Assembly (NCBI GenBank): GCA_030549175.1
Contig: JAUKUA010000004.1
Coordinates: forward strand, 372,001-436,000
DNA length: 64,000 bases
Reading direction: 5' to 3'
DNA from: Lasiosphaeris hirsuta
Taxonomy: Eukaryota; Ascomycota; Sordariomycetes; Sordariales; Lasiosphaeriaceae
The notes below the pieces were generated by a model that worked only from the letters and a program-made list of their open reading frames with translations, was not told the DNA's origin and did no database searches. Positions 1 through 11,658 of the stretch are shown in pieces (positions within the stretch are counted from its first letter, which is position 1; the number at the start of each line of letters is the position of its first letter). The position numbers and the translations under genes were made by a program.

Positions 1-525
1 GATCTTGTCTCACCCAGGTCGTGGAAGAAGTACACGCCATGACATACATCAGAATGTATCAGCCACATTCATTTTCCTTTTCTTTGTATTATGACAACAG
101 GGAGATACAAAATCATGTTTTACGAGGTGCAGGATTGTCTGGACGCCATTCAAATAGCTCTATAAAATCGGCTACGTTAGGTTGGCGTTGTAAGCTGTAT
201 CAGTTTCTGTTGGATTTATTTGGGGAATCATACACATGGTATTTAGTGGTAGATACCGGCAGCAGTTAAACCAATAAGTTCACAGCTAAGACATTAGGCA
301 AGTGCAGGCAACATACGAAGTGATCTTTCCGGCCAAAAGATTATTGTGCAGACAAGCTGTGTGCACCAAGTAAACAAAACCCATCCAGTAGTCCCCGCTA
401 ATAAAAACAACCTTCCCAGTAACATGGTATCCCTGCCAAACTCCTGAACACCTCGTCCGATATACATGATCATCATAACAATCTTGCCCTTTTCTAAGTT
501 CCCCTGTCCGTTTGTCTACAGTCCC
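1..525. other. intergenic, no gene seen
   Basis: No open reading frame with family resemblance is present. The short frames on both strands lack splice support or recognisable motifs. The right edge is the 3' side of spc24. Confidence 0.6.
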
Positions 526-1202
526 CTAGAGAATCTGCCAAAAGTAGTTCGCGTAGAAGAACCGGGAGAACTTGCGGTCAATATTGACCACATGCACATC
601 CCCCTTGCGGTCATTCCGCACCACAGCACGGCTGAACTCGCCGTCCTTATTATCCCGCTCAATCTCGATGCCTAGACTGCGGTACACCTTGAGCCTCAAC
701 AGCACCTCATCCTCGACACTACCCCCCAAGCTGCCGGCTGGCGCCGCCGCACCGGTGCCAAAGTCGCCGCCGTCGATGCCCTGCAGCTCGAGCTCCTGTA
801 GCCGCGCTGAAAGGTCAGCCGCCTGGGCCTGGAGCCGCTCCGTCTCCATCTCGAGGTCGGACACGCCCTTGGCGATGCGGAACTTTTGCGTGTCGAGCCG
901 CGCGATCTCGCTCGCATGCACCGCCGACGAGTGCGTCGACGTGATCTCGGCGTGCTGCGAGTTGAGCGTGCCCAGGGTGCGCGCCAGCTTCTTGAGCGAT
1001 ATCTCGGCGTCGCGCAGCCGCAGGTCGCGCGCCTGCTGTAGTGTCGAGAGGGACTCGGCCACGCGCGCGACGGCGACTTTGTCCGGGGAGATGTTGAAGT
1101 TGGAGATGGTGTGTCGGATGAGCTGGGAGGGGGTTAGTGGGGGGTGCTGAAGGGATTTGGGAAAGGAGGCCGTACAGTAGAGGGGTCTTCTTCGAGGAGC
1201 AT
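526..1202 (-). CDS. spc24: Kinetochore protein Spc24
   Basis: Subunit of the Ndc80 complex, which links centromeric chromatin to spindle microtubules; Spc24 pairs with Spc25 at the inner, chromosome-proximal end. Two exons: 1202-1176 and 1122-526, separated by a 53-nt intron with donor GTACGG, a CTAAC branch point and a CAG acceptor. The product is about 207 aa. The N-terminal half (residues ~30-120) is a heptad-rich coiled coil. The C-terminal globular part carries the family-typical stretch [14 protein letters not shown] and ends with FYANYFWQ, typical of fungal Spc24. The start was chosen because exon 1 gives MLLEEDPST followed by LIRHTISNF, the usual fungal N terminus. The intron is short and early, as is common in this genome. 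It is divergent to fis1, with about 540 bp between the start codons. Identification rests on recalled family sequence features. Confidence 0.9.
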
Positions 1203-1742
1203 ATTGGCGGTTGGGGAGGTTGTGGCTAGGAGAGGTCTGGGGATTTGGTAATTGTCGGTGAGTTGTAGATTTTTGTGTTTTTCCTTGAGGTTGAAGAGTG
1301 TAGCGCGGTGGTATAGGAGTGCTATTGGCAGTAGTTGGCGGCTGGTAGTTGCGGGCTATGATTGAAGATGGGGTGATGCGCTATCTTGAAATTTGATGAG
1401 TGAAGCTGGCGCAAATGCCGAGTCCGTGGAAAACAAACGCTTGCATCACCTGGGCAACCAGTCTCTCGATGTGTGTGTGGGGCGGACATCCTAGCCAAGT
1501 CTTATCTTATCGAGTCGCCCCCACCATGCTGGTGTCTGTCCGCCTGGCCACTGCGTCGTCATCGGTGGCACATGCTTGGAAAACGTCCGAGCTCCAGCCA
1601 CTGCGACGAAACCACCGCCTTTGCTTCACCAAGACAAAAAGCCGTTCGTTGACCGCCGACATAAACCACTCAACACCTGTCTTCAAATACCTCCTAGCTA
1701 CACGCAGGAACCCTCGAGACTGGCAATTCGACATCGCCCAGG
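1203..1742. promoter_or_regulatory. shared divergent promoter of spc24 and fis1
   Basis: This is the 540 bp between the two divergent start codons, and it must hold both core promoters and leaders. Pyrimidine-rich tracts and CACC motifs occur near the fis1 side. No sharply defined operator was recognised. Confidence 0.5.
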
Positions 1743-2386
1743 ATGGCACAGCTACCATGTACGTGGCTCCGCTCGCACCCTGCAATGCGCTCTGACTGAC
1801 AAAATTCCAGATGCAATCGATGCCGAGACGTGAGTACCGCTTCATGCTTCCACCCTCAGGCTTAGAGGATGTGTTTCTAATGTAGTCGATCGAAATAGTC
1901 CGCTCAACCCAGCAGAGCTCGAGGTTTTGCGGGCGCAATACGAGAAGGAGGGTGACATGGTGGGTGTCCAGACAAAGTTCAACTATGCATGGGTGAGTGC
2001 ATTACATATTTTGCTCCCTGAACCTCCAAAAACTTATTTTTGTGCTCTGGAAGGGTTTGGTGAAATCGAACACGCGTACCGACCAGCATCTCGGCCTCAT
2101 GTTGCTTTCAGAAATTTTCCGGACATCTCCCGAGCGGCGGCGAGAGTGCCTCTACTACCTCGCGCTTGGAAACTACAAGCTGGCTAGCTATGCCCAGGCG
2201 CGGAAATACAACGACTTGCTCCTGGATATCGAGCCCCACAACCTCCAGGCGGCCAACCTCCAGGCTATGATCGACGACAAGGTGGCCAAGGAGGGGCTGA
2301 TGGGCGTGGCGATTGCTAGCGGAGTGGTCGTTGCGGCAGGATTGGTCGGCGGTGTTCTCTTCAGGAGTCTAGGGCGGAAGAGATGA
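1743..2386 (+). CDS. fis1: Mitochondrial fission protein Fis1
   Basis: Tail-anchored outer-membrane adaptor of the mitochondrial and peroxisomal fission machinery; in yeast it recruits Mdv1/Dnm1. Four exons: 1743-1758, 1811-1829, 1899-1992 and 2054-2386, giving 153 aa, the usual fungal Fis1 length. The junctions rebuild the conserved N terminus MAQLPYAIDAETPLNP; the Tyr codon and the Thr codon are each split by an intron. Residues ~30-120 form the TPR-like helical bundle ([27 protein letters not shown]). Residues ~127-148 are a hydrophobic Gly/Val/Ala-rich tail anchor, followed by the basic end RSLGRKR, as expected for outer-membrane targeting. The first two exons are very short (16 and 19 nt), so automatic gene finders could miss them. 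Confidence 0.95.
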
Positions 2387-3832
2387 TGTAACTGATGTGA
2401 ATGGGGATATATGAAAGGGGGTCAATAGGGGCGTTATGTCTCCTCAGGCGGTTGCCGTTGCATCATGGGGGTGGCCAAGGTGCTTACTGGATGAAGGTGT
2501 ACTATATCTGAATGAGGGAGGCACGGCCTTGTTTTCTATTCAGTATTTGAGCGCAACAGTGATACCATATTCAAGAAATCCGGCCTAAGCGGAGTTATTT
2601 CGCACATGTATTTTGCGAAGATTTAAGCTTATTGACTGGGAGGGAGAGGGTTGAAGGCGGCTCGTGAGTCGTAGGGTCAGACTTCCATGTTAGCTAGAAC
2701 TATATGTGTTTGTTAGAGGATATGGTGAATATCTATCAACCATTCAAAGACATATTTGTCCTTACGTAGTGCTCGTAGTAAATTTGTGTTCGTGACAAAG
2801 AGAGGAATTCGTAGAGATGGGACTTGATAAATGGTACTGATCCTCATATCCTGTCACCCAACTCCTTTAGCTGCGGGTCAGCCGCAGAATAAAGCGGGCC
2901 CGACAATGTGTATTTGGGTTAGCGTAGACGCCATCAATTAGCACCCCTGTTGCAGGCAGGTGGCAGCTGGGCAGCATTTCCACCTGAAGAGGGCAAGGTG
3001 GGGAAGCTCAGATCTCAGCACACTAACTCGCATCAACTGACGCCGACTCGCATCGACGCTTCTTCCATTGCTTCTGCCCACGAATTCAAACTACCAAGCG
3101 TCGTGGCAGAACGGGGAGAGCCGTCGAAACATCCACCCGTCTCTCCGTGTCACGTCAGTGCAAAGGCAGACTTGGGTCATACCCAACCACGGGTTAAGAC
3201 CCGCTGTTGCCCCAGGGGCCGCCTGTCCTGCGGGGAGTTGCCGACCGCATCCATTTGTGACGCAGCCGATCCCCGCGACCGACTGGAGTCGCGTTTGCGG
3301 CAACATCGATCACTACCCAACCGAACAAGGCATTCATAGGTTACCTCACCAGTGCCACCCGTCACCTTATCACTTCACCTCTTAGGCGAACTGGGCCGTG
3401 CGCCATCGCCACTTACCAAGAACCTAAGAGCTATCGAAAATTGGCCTCATTAGAAAACACCTCCCTACCTTCCAACACCCACAGCTACCTCATAGAGCCA
3501 CAGTGGGTCGACAGACCGTCCTTTCAGCAGCAGCACCACCTAAATCAGCGTGACATCAATCCTGCGCCTACTATCAGCCGAGCTATCGTATCGACCCAAC
3601 GAGCTCCAAGCCAACCAACGGCTCTTTGTTATTCGAGCCTACCAGCACCGAGACATCGTCGTCGACCGAGATAACCGGCCACCTATCTGGATCGAACAAT
3701 CGAGCTTCCGAATTGAAATACAACAGGCTGGCGCTCCGAGAGCTTCGCACCGTTTGCCTTGCAGTTGGCCTAGGACTCAGTGCTCTTGCCGCCTACCAGC
3801 ACAGTCAGCAGCAGAGCAGACGAGCCGCCCAA
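2387..3832. other. intergenic, 3' of fis1 and 5' of the RING gene
   Basis: 1.45 kb without a supportable gene. Frames at 2950-3385 and 3441-3832 show no family resemblance. The frame upstream of 3833 stays open to 3626 but has no ATG, so it is probably 5' leader of the RING-finger gene. Confidence 0.6.
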
Positions 3833-5637
3833 ATGGCCTCCTCTGCGCCCACGCCTCCCGGCGGACATCTTGATGCCGCCCATGGCAGAGAGGTTGTCTT
3901 CTGTCACCAGTGTCGAAATGAGTGGTATAAGGACGAGCACCCGACCCTTAAGTGCCCAAGCCCTAGCTGTGGAAGCGAGGCTACCGAAATAGTAGGTTTG
4001 TATTCATTTGGCGACCCAAGCATTCTGCTAATCTGTAGCTAGGTCCAGCCCGGTGAATCCGACCCTCGTGGAGTTCAGGATGTGCCTTCGATCTCAGGGC
4101 TTGCCTTTGGTGGTGATCGAGCCCGACGCCGTGCCAGTTCAGACTCGGACCCCGACATTGATGATCATACCGGAACCAGCCCCAGTGGTTTAGATGGATT
4201 TTTCATGCACCACCGAGTCTTCCGCCCGCCGCCCACCCAGAATCATGCACAAGACGGCGATGCTATTCTGCGGCGCTTTGCCGAGATGCTCACGCACGAC
4301 TTGGGAGCTCCAAGAGGAGGAGACCGTGCTGCATCGAATCGGGACCCCCTATTTCCATCTGCGTTTGGGCCGACACAAGATTCCTGGACTACCCGCTCAT
4401 CCGGCACCGGCGCCCCTCGGTATCACCACACAACGTTCAGAGCTGGACCTTCCGGTGGCACTAGCGTTACTATAACAACCGGTACCATGTCCTCGGATGG
4501 CCCCGTCCCGGGGTTTCCTGCGTACGTTGATCCTCACCACCGTCCCCACCAAGGGCTAACACCCTTCATACATTTAGGTTATTCAGCCAGTTGATGGGCG
4601 CAACAATGTTACCAGATCCGAATAATCCACGCCGACAGGATACCGGCTTTGGTGCCAGTTCCGGTGCTGGTTCCGGTGCTGGTTCAGGTGCCGGTGCCGG
4701 AGCCGGCTCTGGTGCCGGCCGCCCCCTGCCCGGCATGGGTCTTACAACAGGACTCCACGAGATACTTGCCACATTGCTCAATCCGCAATCAGCTGTTCAT
4801 GGCGATGCCGTGTATACACAGGAGGCGTTAGACCGCATCATAACTTCCCTCATGGAGGCTAACCCACAGTCAAACGCGGCCCCGCCTGCATCGCAGGCCG
4901 CTATCAACCAGCTCGAGAAAAAGAAAGTCGATGAGAAGATGCTGGGCGCTGAAGGCAAGGCTGAGTGCACCATTTGCATTGATGAGCTGAACAAGGGCGA
5001 TGAGGTCACAGTGTTGCCATGCACTCATTGGTTCCATGGCGAGTGTGTCACGCTTTGGCTCAAGGAGCACAACACCTGTCCGATATGCAGAGCACCCATT
5101 GAGGGGGGAACGAACCAGAATGGCAACACTGCACAACCACAGCGATCGCAACAGCCGCAGCCGTTCCAAGAATCCGAGCGTGCCCCGTGGCCCTGGTCCA
5201 ACTTTACGACCTCCAGCAGCCCTTCAGGCATCCACCGGCCTGGGACGCGCTCTCCAGTAAACGACCCACGCCGTACTCCGCAAGAAAACGAGGACCGACT
5301 CAACGCCATCCGGAACCTAAGTGCCTACCGAAGCTCTGATTCGCAAGCTGGATTGCCACGCCGTAACTCTGCATCACCTCCTAGTTTGCGGACCTTCTCG
5401 GAGCAGCCCACCTTCAGATCACGAGTGAGGAGCCCATCTCTGACTCGAACTCAAGAATCAAGCTTGCCATCGCCGTCGGTGCCGGGAGCGTTCCCAAGCA
5501 GTCGCGAAACCCGCGAAACCCGCGAGGCTTCGAATCGAGATAGTCACACCTCACACAGCAGCCACGGAGGAGCGCTTGCTTGGTTCAGAAATCTTACTCG
5601 GAGCTCAGGTAGTGGCTCGGACAGAGAGAGGCGCTAG
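3833..5637 (+). CDS. RING-H2 E3 ubiquitin ligase, RNF126/RNF115-like
   Basis: Probable ubiquitin ligase of the BCA2/RNF126 type. Three exons: 3833-3991, 4043-4521 and 4578-5637, giving 565 aa. An N-terminal zinc ribbon (residues ~24-48, CHQC...CPSPSC) is typical of RNF126/RNF115 relatives and binds ubiquitin or cargo in them. A low-complexity Ser/Gly/Ala repeat lies at residues ~230-250. The RING-H2 domain starts at Cys343 (CTICIDEL, PCTHWFHGEC, CPIC), with the C3H2C3 ligand order intact. The tail is Ser/Pro/Arg-rich and probably disordered. The junction of exons 2 and 3 rebuilds FPALFSQLMGA, which is conserved in fungal homologues. The first in-frame ATG is at 3833. Substrates cannot be read from sequence. 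Confidence 0.88.
4648..4722 (+). repeat. degenerate GGTGCC/GGTTCC hexamer repeat inside the RING gene
   Basis: A run of near-identical GGTGCNGG(T/C)TCC units encodes alternating Gly-Ser/Gly-Ala residues in the linker between the zinc ribbon and the RING domain. It is in frame and length-variable by nature. Confidence 0.7.
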
Positions 5638-6999
5638 AAGGTGGGGTTTTCTTTCGCATTCAAAGAGTTACCGTCTCTCGAATCCCATTTTACGATACTA
5701 GCGACTTGGGTATCTACACCTCACTCGATCGGGTAGGTGTTAGAATTGTTGGTATTTAGCGGGACCACTTGGGTTTCCCAGTTTCTCTTCTGGGACAGGC
5801 GGCGTTGGTGTAGGTTGTATTTTAGCTATTTTAGCAGGCTTTGCGGGGGGGACAGACAGGAGCATATTCGGGCTTCTGGGTGCCCTTCACTTTATTCGCA
5901 AAGCCTCTAGTCTAGCATGGTGGTTGGGTTAGTTGTCGCTTATGTCTGAGATGGGGTATGAGTAAGAGAAAACGGAGCGAAGGAGGTAGCAGGCGCCGGG
6001 TAGCTTTGAAAGATGAGGACGGCAAAGCACAAATCACGCCTCGTACGCAGTTTCTCGCCCCTCAAATGAAGGAATTGAAAGATCAAGGCCGAGACTCGGA
6101 TGGAGCGTCTAGACTGATGTCAGTTCTGTCTTCTTCTTGACAGCTCCCTTCCATGACCTGCCTTAAAGGCAGCGGAAATAAATATTTTGAGATGTGGCCG
6201 AAATGTTTAATGCAGTTGACCCCTTTCAAGATACAGGAACTGTTGGAGTCTAAAGGAGTGCGCATGCCATGATTTGTTCACGAGAACACAGCAGCAGAAG
6301 CGAGAGGTTGCTTGTCGCTTATTGTGCTCTGCAATTCGTACCAGAAGCCACAAGCAAATAAGATCAGTGAGCACTGCCAAAATAAACAGGAGATAGTTTT
6401 GCACAAACCCATTCGTAAACATAAAGCATGACAACGTCATGCTGAGTGGCCTGAAAGAGCTCTGGCTAACACCGAGCTCCGACCCACGGAAATTTAAGCT
6501 GTTCAGAATGGGGTTAGGAGGGCCTCGTCAGCTCGTGTGATGCCATTGGCTGAGGGGCGGAGGTTAGACCCTGTCTCATCCAGGTTTCCCTCGTTCTGCT
6601 GCGCCCGGATTGCGCAACCCTCTTATCCTTTCTTTATCAGTGACCAATTGTCGCACCCGCTCCTCGATTGTCGGCGTCGGAAGTTGGATGCTGGCGGACT
6701 CCGTAGGTCCCTGTGAGCCTTATTATCTACTTGCCTCATCCGCCGTGCTCTTCGTGTTTCCTGTTCCTCTCTTAGCCTCAACTCCCATTTGAGCGTGAAT
6801 CGGGAGCGCTTCAATTCCATCGCTGCCTCTGAATTCGCTATGGACTAGAGTGAGGCGGCAGCGAGATTGAATCCGGCATCCGGTCTTACCCCCCCCTTTC
6901 CTGAATCGAGTGGCGACCAGTCGACCTTGACAACTTAGACTCTGATTGTGTCTTTTCGTCGCTGCCTGCGTCCCGCACCGGGCCAAGCCACGCCTTAAG
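5638..6999. other. intergenic, 1.36 kb
   Basis: No supportable gene. The 60-80-codon frames (for example 5958-6140) lack motifs and splice context. The last ~300 bp are pyrimidine-rich and are likely promoter and leader of the His-rich protein gene. Confidence 0.6.
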
Positions 7000-8751
7000 A
7001 TGCGTGGCCTATCGTCACTCTTCCTGCTAGCCCCCGTGCTGGCGGGAGCGGATACTCCTTTCTCACAGCAAGGTATGATGGAACCTGCGTGAATGGGCCC
7101 TCTGAACGACTTGCTGATCGGAGGTTTTATTATGGACAAATAGATGGTTCAGTCGTCTCGACGAACATCAGGGTTCAGCCTAACTTTGACGTTTGGACTT
7201 TTACACAGGATGAACTAGTATGTCTGAACCACTTATATTATTTCCTGACTAGCCCTGCTAACAACAGCGCAGAACTTCCAGTTTGACGTCAGTGAGTCCG
7301 ATGAGGCTTGCGGCCAGGCAAATGTCGCCATCAACGGTATCGCTCTGTCTGGGGACCCGGATGACCAGGGATCACTCACCCTGGACATGGACTCTCAAGT
7401 CGTTGCTGGCTGGAAGTCTTCCTGCAGCACCTTGGACGAGGAGCAGTCCGTGACTGTGTCTCTGGAGTCTGTAGACGGCGAGGCCGTAAAGGATCTTGGA
7501 TTTACCGTCCGCTTCCGGCAAACTGCCCCTGTGGAGATCTACGCTGTCGAGTGGACCGCCGGCTTGATCACGGTTGACGGGCCAGGTGTTCAGGCCCAGG
7601 AGTCTGCTGAGGAGGCTGAACTTACCAGTGAGGAGTTCCATCGTGAAATCAAGCAAGACCTGGCTGAGCTCGAGTTCTTGCGGCTTCAAGTGGCCGAACT
7701 GGAGCGTGAGATTGCTCTGAAGGTTGAGCACTTTTCCGGAGTGTTCTCAGCTGAGGATGGTGATGACGATGACGATGATACTTGCGAGGGCCTGAAGTGC
7801 TATCTCAAGCATCTCTTTCACAAGATCATCGGTACCGGTCACCCCAAGCACGGGAAGCCACATTTCCGCTGGCCGTTCCCGCACCACGGAAATCACAGCA
7901 ATCACACGTTCCCCCACCATGGAAACCATACTTGGCCAGGTCATGGAAATCACACGCATGGCAACCATACTCATGGTAACCACACGTTCCCACACCCGCC
8001 ATGGCGCCGGCCCCATCATCCACCACCGTTCTGGCGGTGCGCTCCTCGCCACGGCCCTCCTCATCGCGGCCCCCCAGGTGACCACAAGCCTCCCCACCAC
8101 GGCCCTCCCGGTGGCGATAAGCCCCCTCACCGTAGACCTCCCCATCACGGCCCCCCGGGTGACGACAAGCCTCCGCGTCGGGGTCCTCATCGCGGCCCTC
8201 CAGGAGAGAAACCCCCGATGTGGTGGCCAGAGGATGACGCAGGGGCACCACAGCAACCCCATGGGCACTGCCGGCACGAGTTCCGCCACCACGGGCCTCC
8301 TGTTATCGTCAAGGTCATCTTTTGGGCCGCGGTACTTTTTGTCGCTGTCCGTATTGTCAAGTGCTGCCGCTCTCCGGAAGCCCGTGCCAAGCGTGCTGAG
8401 CGCCGTGAGATGTGCCGCCAGCGTCGGGCTGCCTTCCGAGCGAGATGCCGCAGGTTCTTCGGCCGGGCATCTCAGCCTGCATCGTCGGCGGGCTGCGCCG
8501 GCTGTGCCGAGGGGGAGGAGAAGGAGGGGTTGCTGGGTGAAGAGAGTGTGGCGATCAGGGAAGACAAGATGCTGATTGATATTGAGGGTAGTGGGGATGG
8601 CGAGGAGTTGACTATGGAGGAGGAGCTTGCTTCGTTCAGAGCGGCTGCTGACATTGTTGGCCAGATGGTTGCGGCCGAGGAGGGCCGATCTCTGGTGCAG
8701 GCGCAGAAGAACGGTGAGGGAGATGCGCCTCCTGCATATGAGAAGATGTAA
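7000..8751 (+). CDS. secreted/type I membrane protein with His/Pro-rich ectodomain
   Basis: I do not recognise a named family. Exons 7000-7072, 7144-7217 and 7273-8751 give 541 aa. Residues 1-17 (MRGLSSLFLLAPVLAGA) form a clear signal peptide. Residues ~20-150 look like a beta-rich extracellular domain (VWTFTQDEL, FQFDVSESDEACGQANVAING). Residues ~160-205 are Glu/Leu-rich and likely coiled coil. Residues ~254-288 repeat His-Gly-Asn-His-Thr, and residues ~290-366 are Pro/His/Gly/Asp-Lys-Pro repeats. One membrane segment at ~393-412 is followed by a Cys pair and an Arg-rich stretch, then a ~130-residue acidic cytosolic tail. The predicted topology is ectodomain outside, tail inside. The first intron removes an in-frame stop, which supports splicing. 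A role in metal binding or as a cell-surface sensor is inference. Confidence 0.75.
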
Positions 8752-9871
8752 GGGGTGGGTTGGCCTCACGGGGACGATGCGTTGGGAGGTGGGGCGGAGC
8801 AGTGGACATGGACACGGGGGCGGGTTGAAGGCCTCACCAGGGCAGGAAACAGGGGATGCAATGTGTTTGGGTTGATTTCATGTCTCGTGTTTTTATACAG
8901 AGCGTCGCCTGTGGGGTTTCCCGTGGCACCGTGTTCGGTTAATGATCGCGGGCGACTTTTAGGCATCTATACACATGTTTTGGAATTCAATTAGTGCTCA
9001 CCAACGCTGGGTTTCCTGTAAATCATATTTAATGAATGGCCCAAGGTTAAATGTTTGATATTGATGTCGGGAGAGACTAGCAGGTCTTGACATTAGCCAA
9101 CAGGCCGGGTGTGCCTAGCGTTTGCTGCTTGACGTCGATGATCGATGGCTGTATGCCAATGAGATGAAATAGAGAAGAAAAACAGGGTTGACATCGACAA
9201 GCATTTGATGCCTCTGGCAAACCAATGCAGCCTTGACGCCCAAGTTGGCACCGAGTTGAAACCCAAAAGTGCCAACAGCACGAAAACACGCTCAGCTGGT
9301 GAGGCCCGGTGACACCTGGCTCGGCTAGATAACGTTATCGCAACCTGAAATCCGCCCACAAGTGGGGAGCGAGCCGCCCAGCGAGCAGGTACCTGAAGCC
9401 ATTTCGTTCCTGGGCTGCGCTGGGTCTTGTGTGCTGCTGAGAGCCAATCTATGGCACCGCGTTGTCGCCTGTGCCTCAGCACCTATTTCGCGCCCATTCG
9501 CGCCCCATTGGTCTCAGTCGAATGCTATTGGCCTGCTGCCCCATTCACGACCCAAGCGCGACAACGGGGCATTAAACGGACTCGCTGGTAAATTTCCCGT
9601 CATTCTCGACCGGGAGCCTGGATTGCTTTACTCTACTCGCAACCAAAACCAAAACCGATTACCCCCCTCTCCCTCTCCCCACTCGATGGAAATTTACTGA
9701 GCCTTGTCTTCCTGGCCTGCGCACACTTACATTTCGCTCGGAACCCCTTACATTGTCTTTTTTGGCACGAGGGAAAGTCTAATAAAATTCATTGATGAAT
9801 ATCGGCTTAGCGACTCTCGACCCATCATTGCACACCGTCTCACACAGAGTGAAAAGCCGCCCGCTGACATC
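8752..9871. other. intergenic, 1.1 kb
   Basis: No gene supported. The region contains the 3' end of the His-rich gene and the leader of the Ran-binding gene. The frame running into 9872 is open from 9704 but lacks an ATG. Confidence 0.6.
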
Positions 9872-11658
9872 ATGGCCGACGACCGGCACACGAGCGGCGT
9901 CTCCGAACCCGTCACCACGGGAAGCATTAAGGAGGACGCCGAGACGACGGCTGCTCGGAGGGAACTGAAGCAAACCTCAATCTCGGAGAAGGTGGGGCAC
10001 GACGCCCAGCAATCGTCATCGCAAGAGGGTTCCGAGGACGACGATGCCGATCTGAGTAACAACAAAACTGATAAGGCTGCCGCGGCTCGGCAAGTCACCC
10101 CCGACACAGACTCGGGCGATGCGAGGAATACCAAGCTTAAGGAGCATGTGTCTTCTCCAAAGAAGAAAAGAGCGCACGCTGAGCTTGTCGCCGACGGCTC
10201 AGCCGCAGGTGAGGGATCCGGCAGGCCTATCAGTACTTCTGTTACTCAGACCAGGACGGAAGAGTCTGAACCAGAAAAGAAGCGCCCCCGCGACCGAGAA
10301 TCTACCCGAAGGCGCTCACAGGATGGAGAGGTAAAATCATCATCTGCTGTTTTACTGCAATGTGACAGCCCGCTGACCCAAGACCCTGCAGGAATCCGGC
10401 GGCTCCACGAGATCGAGCTTAGACATTGCGTCGAGCACAAAGGGCTCGGCAACCGGTGCGAGCAAGAACAAGAGCGGCACCACCGACAAGCCGAAAACCA
10501 CATCAGCCTCGGCCTTTGCTAGTTCCGGGTTCGCCAAGCTCGCCGCCTCGACCACATCACCCTTTGGCGCGCTCGCCGCCGCGGGGAAGCCCAGCCTTTT
10601 CGGTGCCTCGTCTTCAGGATCATCAGGGTCATTCAGCGTCTTGGGCGGCCCGAAACCCGCGGCTGCTTCCGTCCCGGCTCCCAAGCTCAGCTTTGGCGGT
10701 GACGCCTCGGCTTCGCCGTTCGCCGCCGCTGGACTCAATGGGAAGGGAAGCGCATCGGTATTCAGCAAGCCGTTCGGTGGTTCATTTGGTGGCGGTGGAT
10801 TTGGTGGCAGTACATTTGGTGGCAGCACCTTCGGCGGCAGTAGCCTGTCGGCACTTTCGACCTTTGGCAAGCCTGGCGGAGCCCTCAAGAGTGGTAAGCC
10901 AGCTAAGCCATTCGGTGCGCCGGACAGCGACGCCGAGGATGACTCCGAAAATGAAGACGATGATGGGGAGGACACCAAAGCAGGCTCGGGCGAATCAGAC
11001 AAGGAGGATAGTAAGGATACCGACAAGGAAAAAGACGAGCCCAAGGCCCCTGAGGACGAGAAGAAGCTCCGGTTGCGAAAGAGTGAGTTATCTATGCCCG
11101 GATCTGCTAGCCTCCCCCTGCTAACCCGATACTGTAGTTGTTGTCGATGATGGAGAAGGCAACGAGGTTACGCTCCTAGCCGTACGAGCCAAGATGTTTC
11201 TCATGGAGAAGGGAGTGGGTTGGAAAGAAAGAGGGGCGGGCATGCTCAAGGTGAACGTGCCACGGTCAAGCGTCGAAATGGACGACTTTGGGCACCCGGA
11301 GCCGAACTCATTTGACGCTTCCGTTCTTGACGACGACGAGGATGAAGATGAGAGCTGTGCACGGAAAAATGTGCGTCTGATCATGCGGCAAGACCACACG
11401 CTGCGCGTCATCCTCAACACACCTATTGTGCCCGCCATGAAGTTCCACCTAACCCAAAAGCTCAAAGCGGCGTTTGTACTGTTCACCGCCTTTGAGGATG
11501 GTGAAGCAAAGCAAGTCCAGATGAAGGTAGGATTTCTATCCCGGAGACCTTGTTGAGGTGTATGTATGCTGACTGACCTCTTCCAGCTGAGCGAGGCGAA
11601 TGCCACGCTATTTATATCCCTGATGGACATGATCAAGAAGCAACTTTCGGATGTTTAA
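9872..11658 (+). CDS. yrb2: Ran-binding protein of the RanBP3/Yrb2/Hba1 type
   Basis: Nuclear Ran-GTP-binding cofactor for Crm1-dependent export. Exons 9872-10330, 10392-11082, 11138-11526 and 11587-11658 give 536 aa. The N-terminal ~200 residues are acidic and Ser/Lys-rich with a basic NLS-like SPKKKRAH. A middle region (residues ~200-320) has phenylalanine-glycine motifs (SPFGAL, SLFGA, repeated STFGG) that resemble nucleoporin FG repeats. The C-terminal Ran-binding domain (residues ~384-535) has AVRAKMFLM, WKERGAGMLKVN, RLIMRQDHTLRVILNTPI and ends with LFISLMDMIKKQL. An acidic loop (DDDEDEDE) sits inside this domain. Order of parts and length fit fungal Yrb2/Hba1 better than Nup50 or Yrb1. 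The exon 2/3 junction splits an Ile codon. Confidence 0.88.

Noticed and set aside
3626..3832. in-frame N-terminal extension of the RING protein with a hydrophobic patch
   Set aside because: No ATG is available upstream of 3833 in this frame, so it is treated as leader.
7747..8769. 340-codon minus-strand frame antisense to the His-rich protein
   Set aside because: A by-product of repetitive GC-rich codons; no family resemblance.
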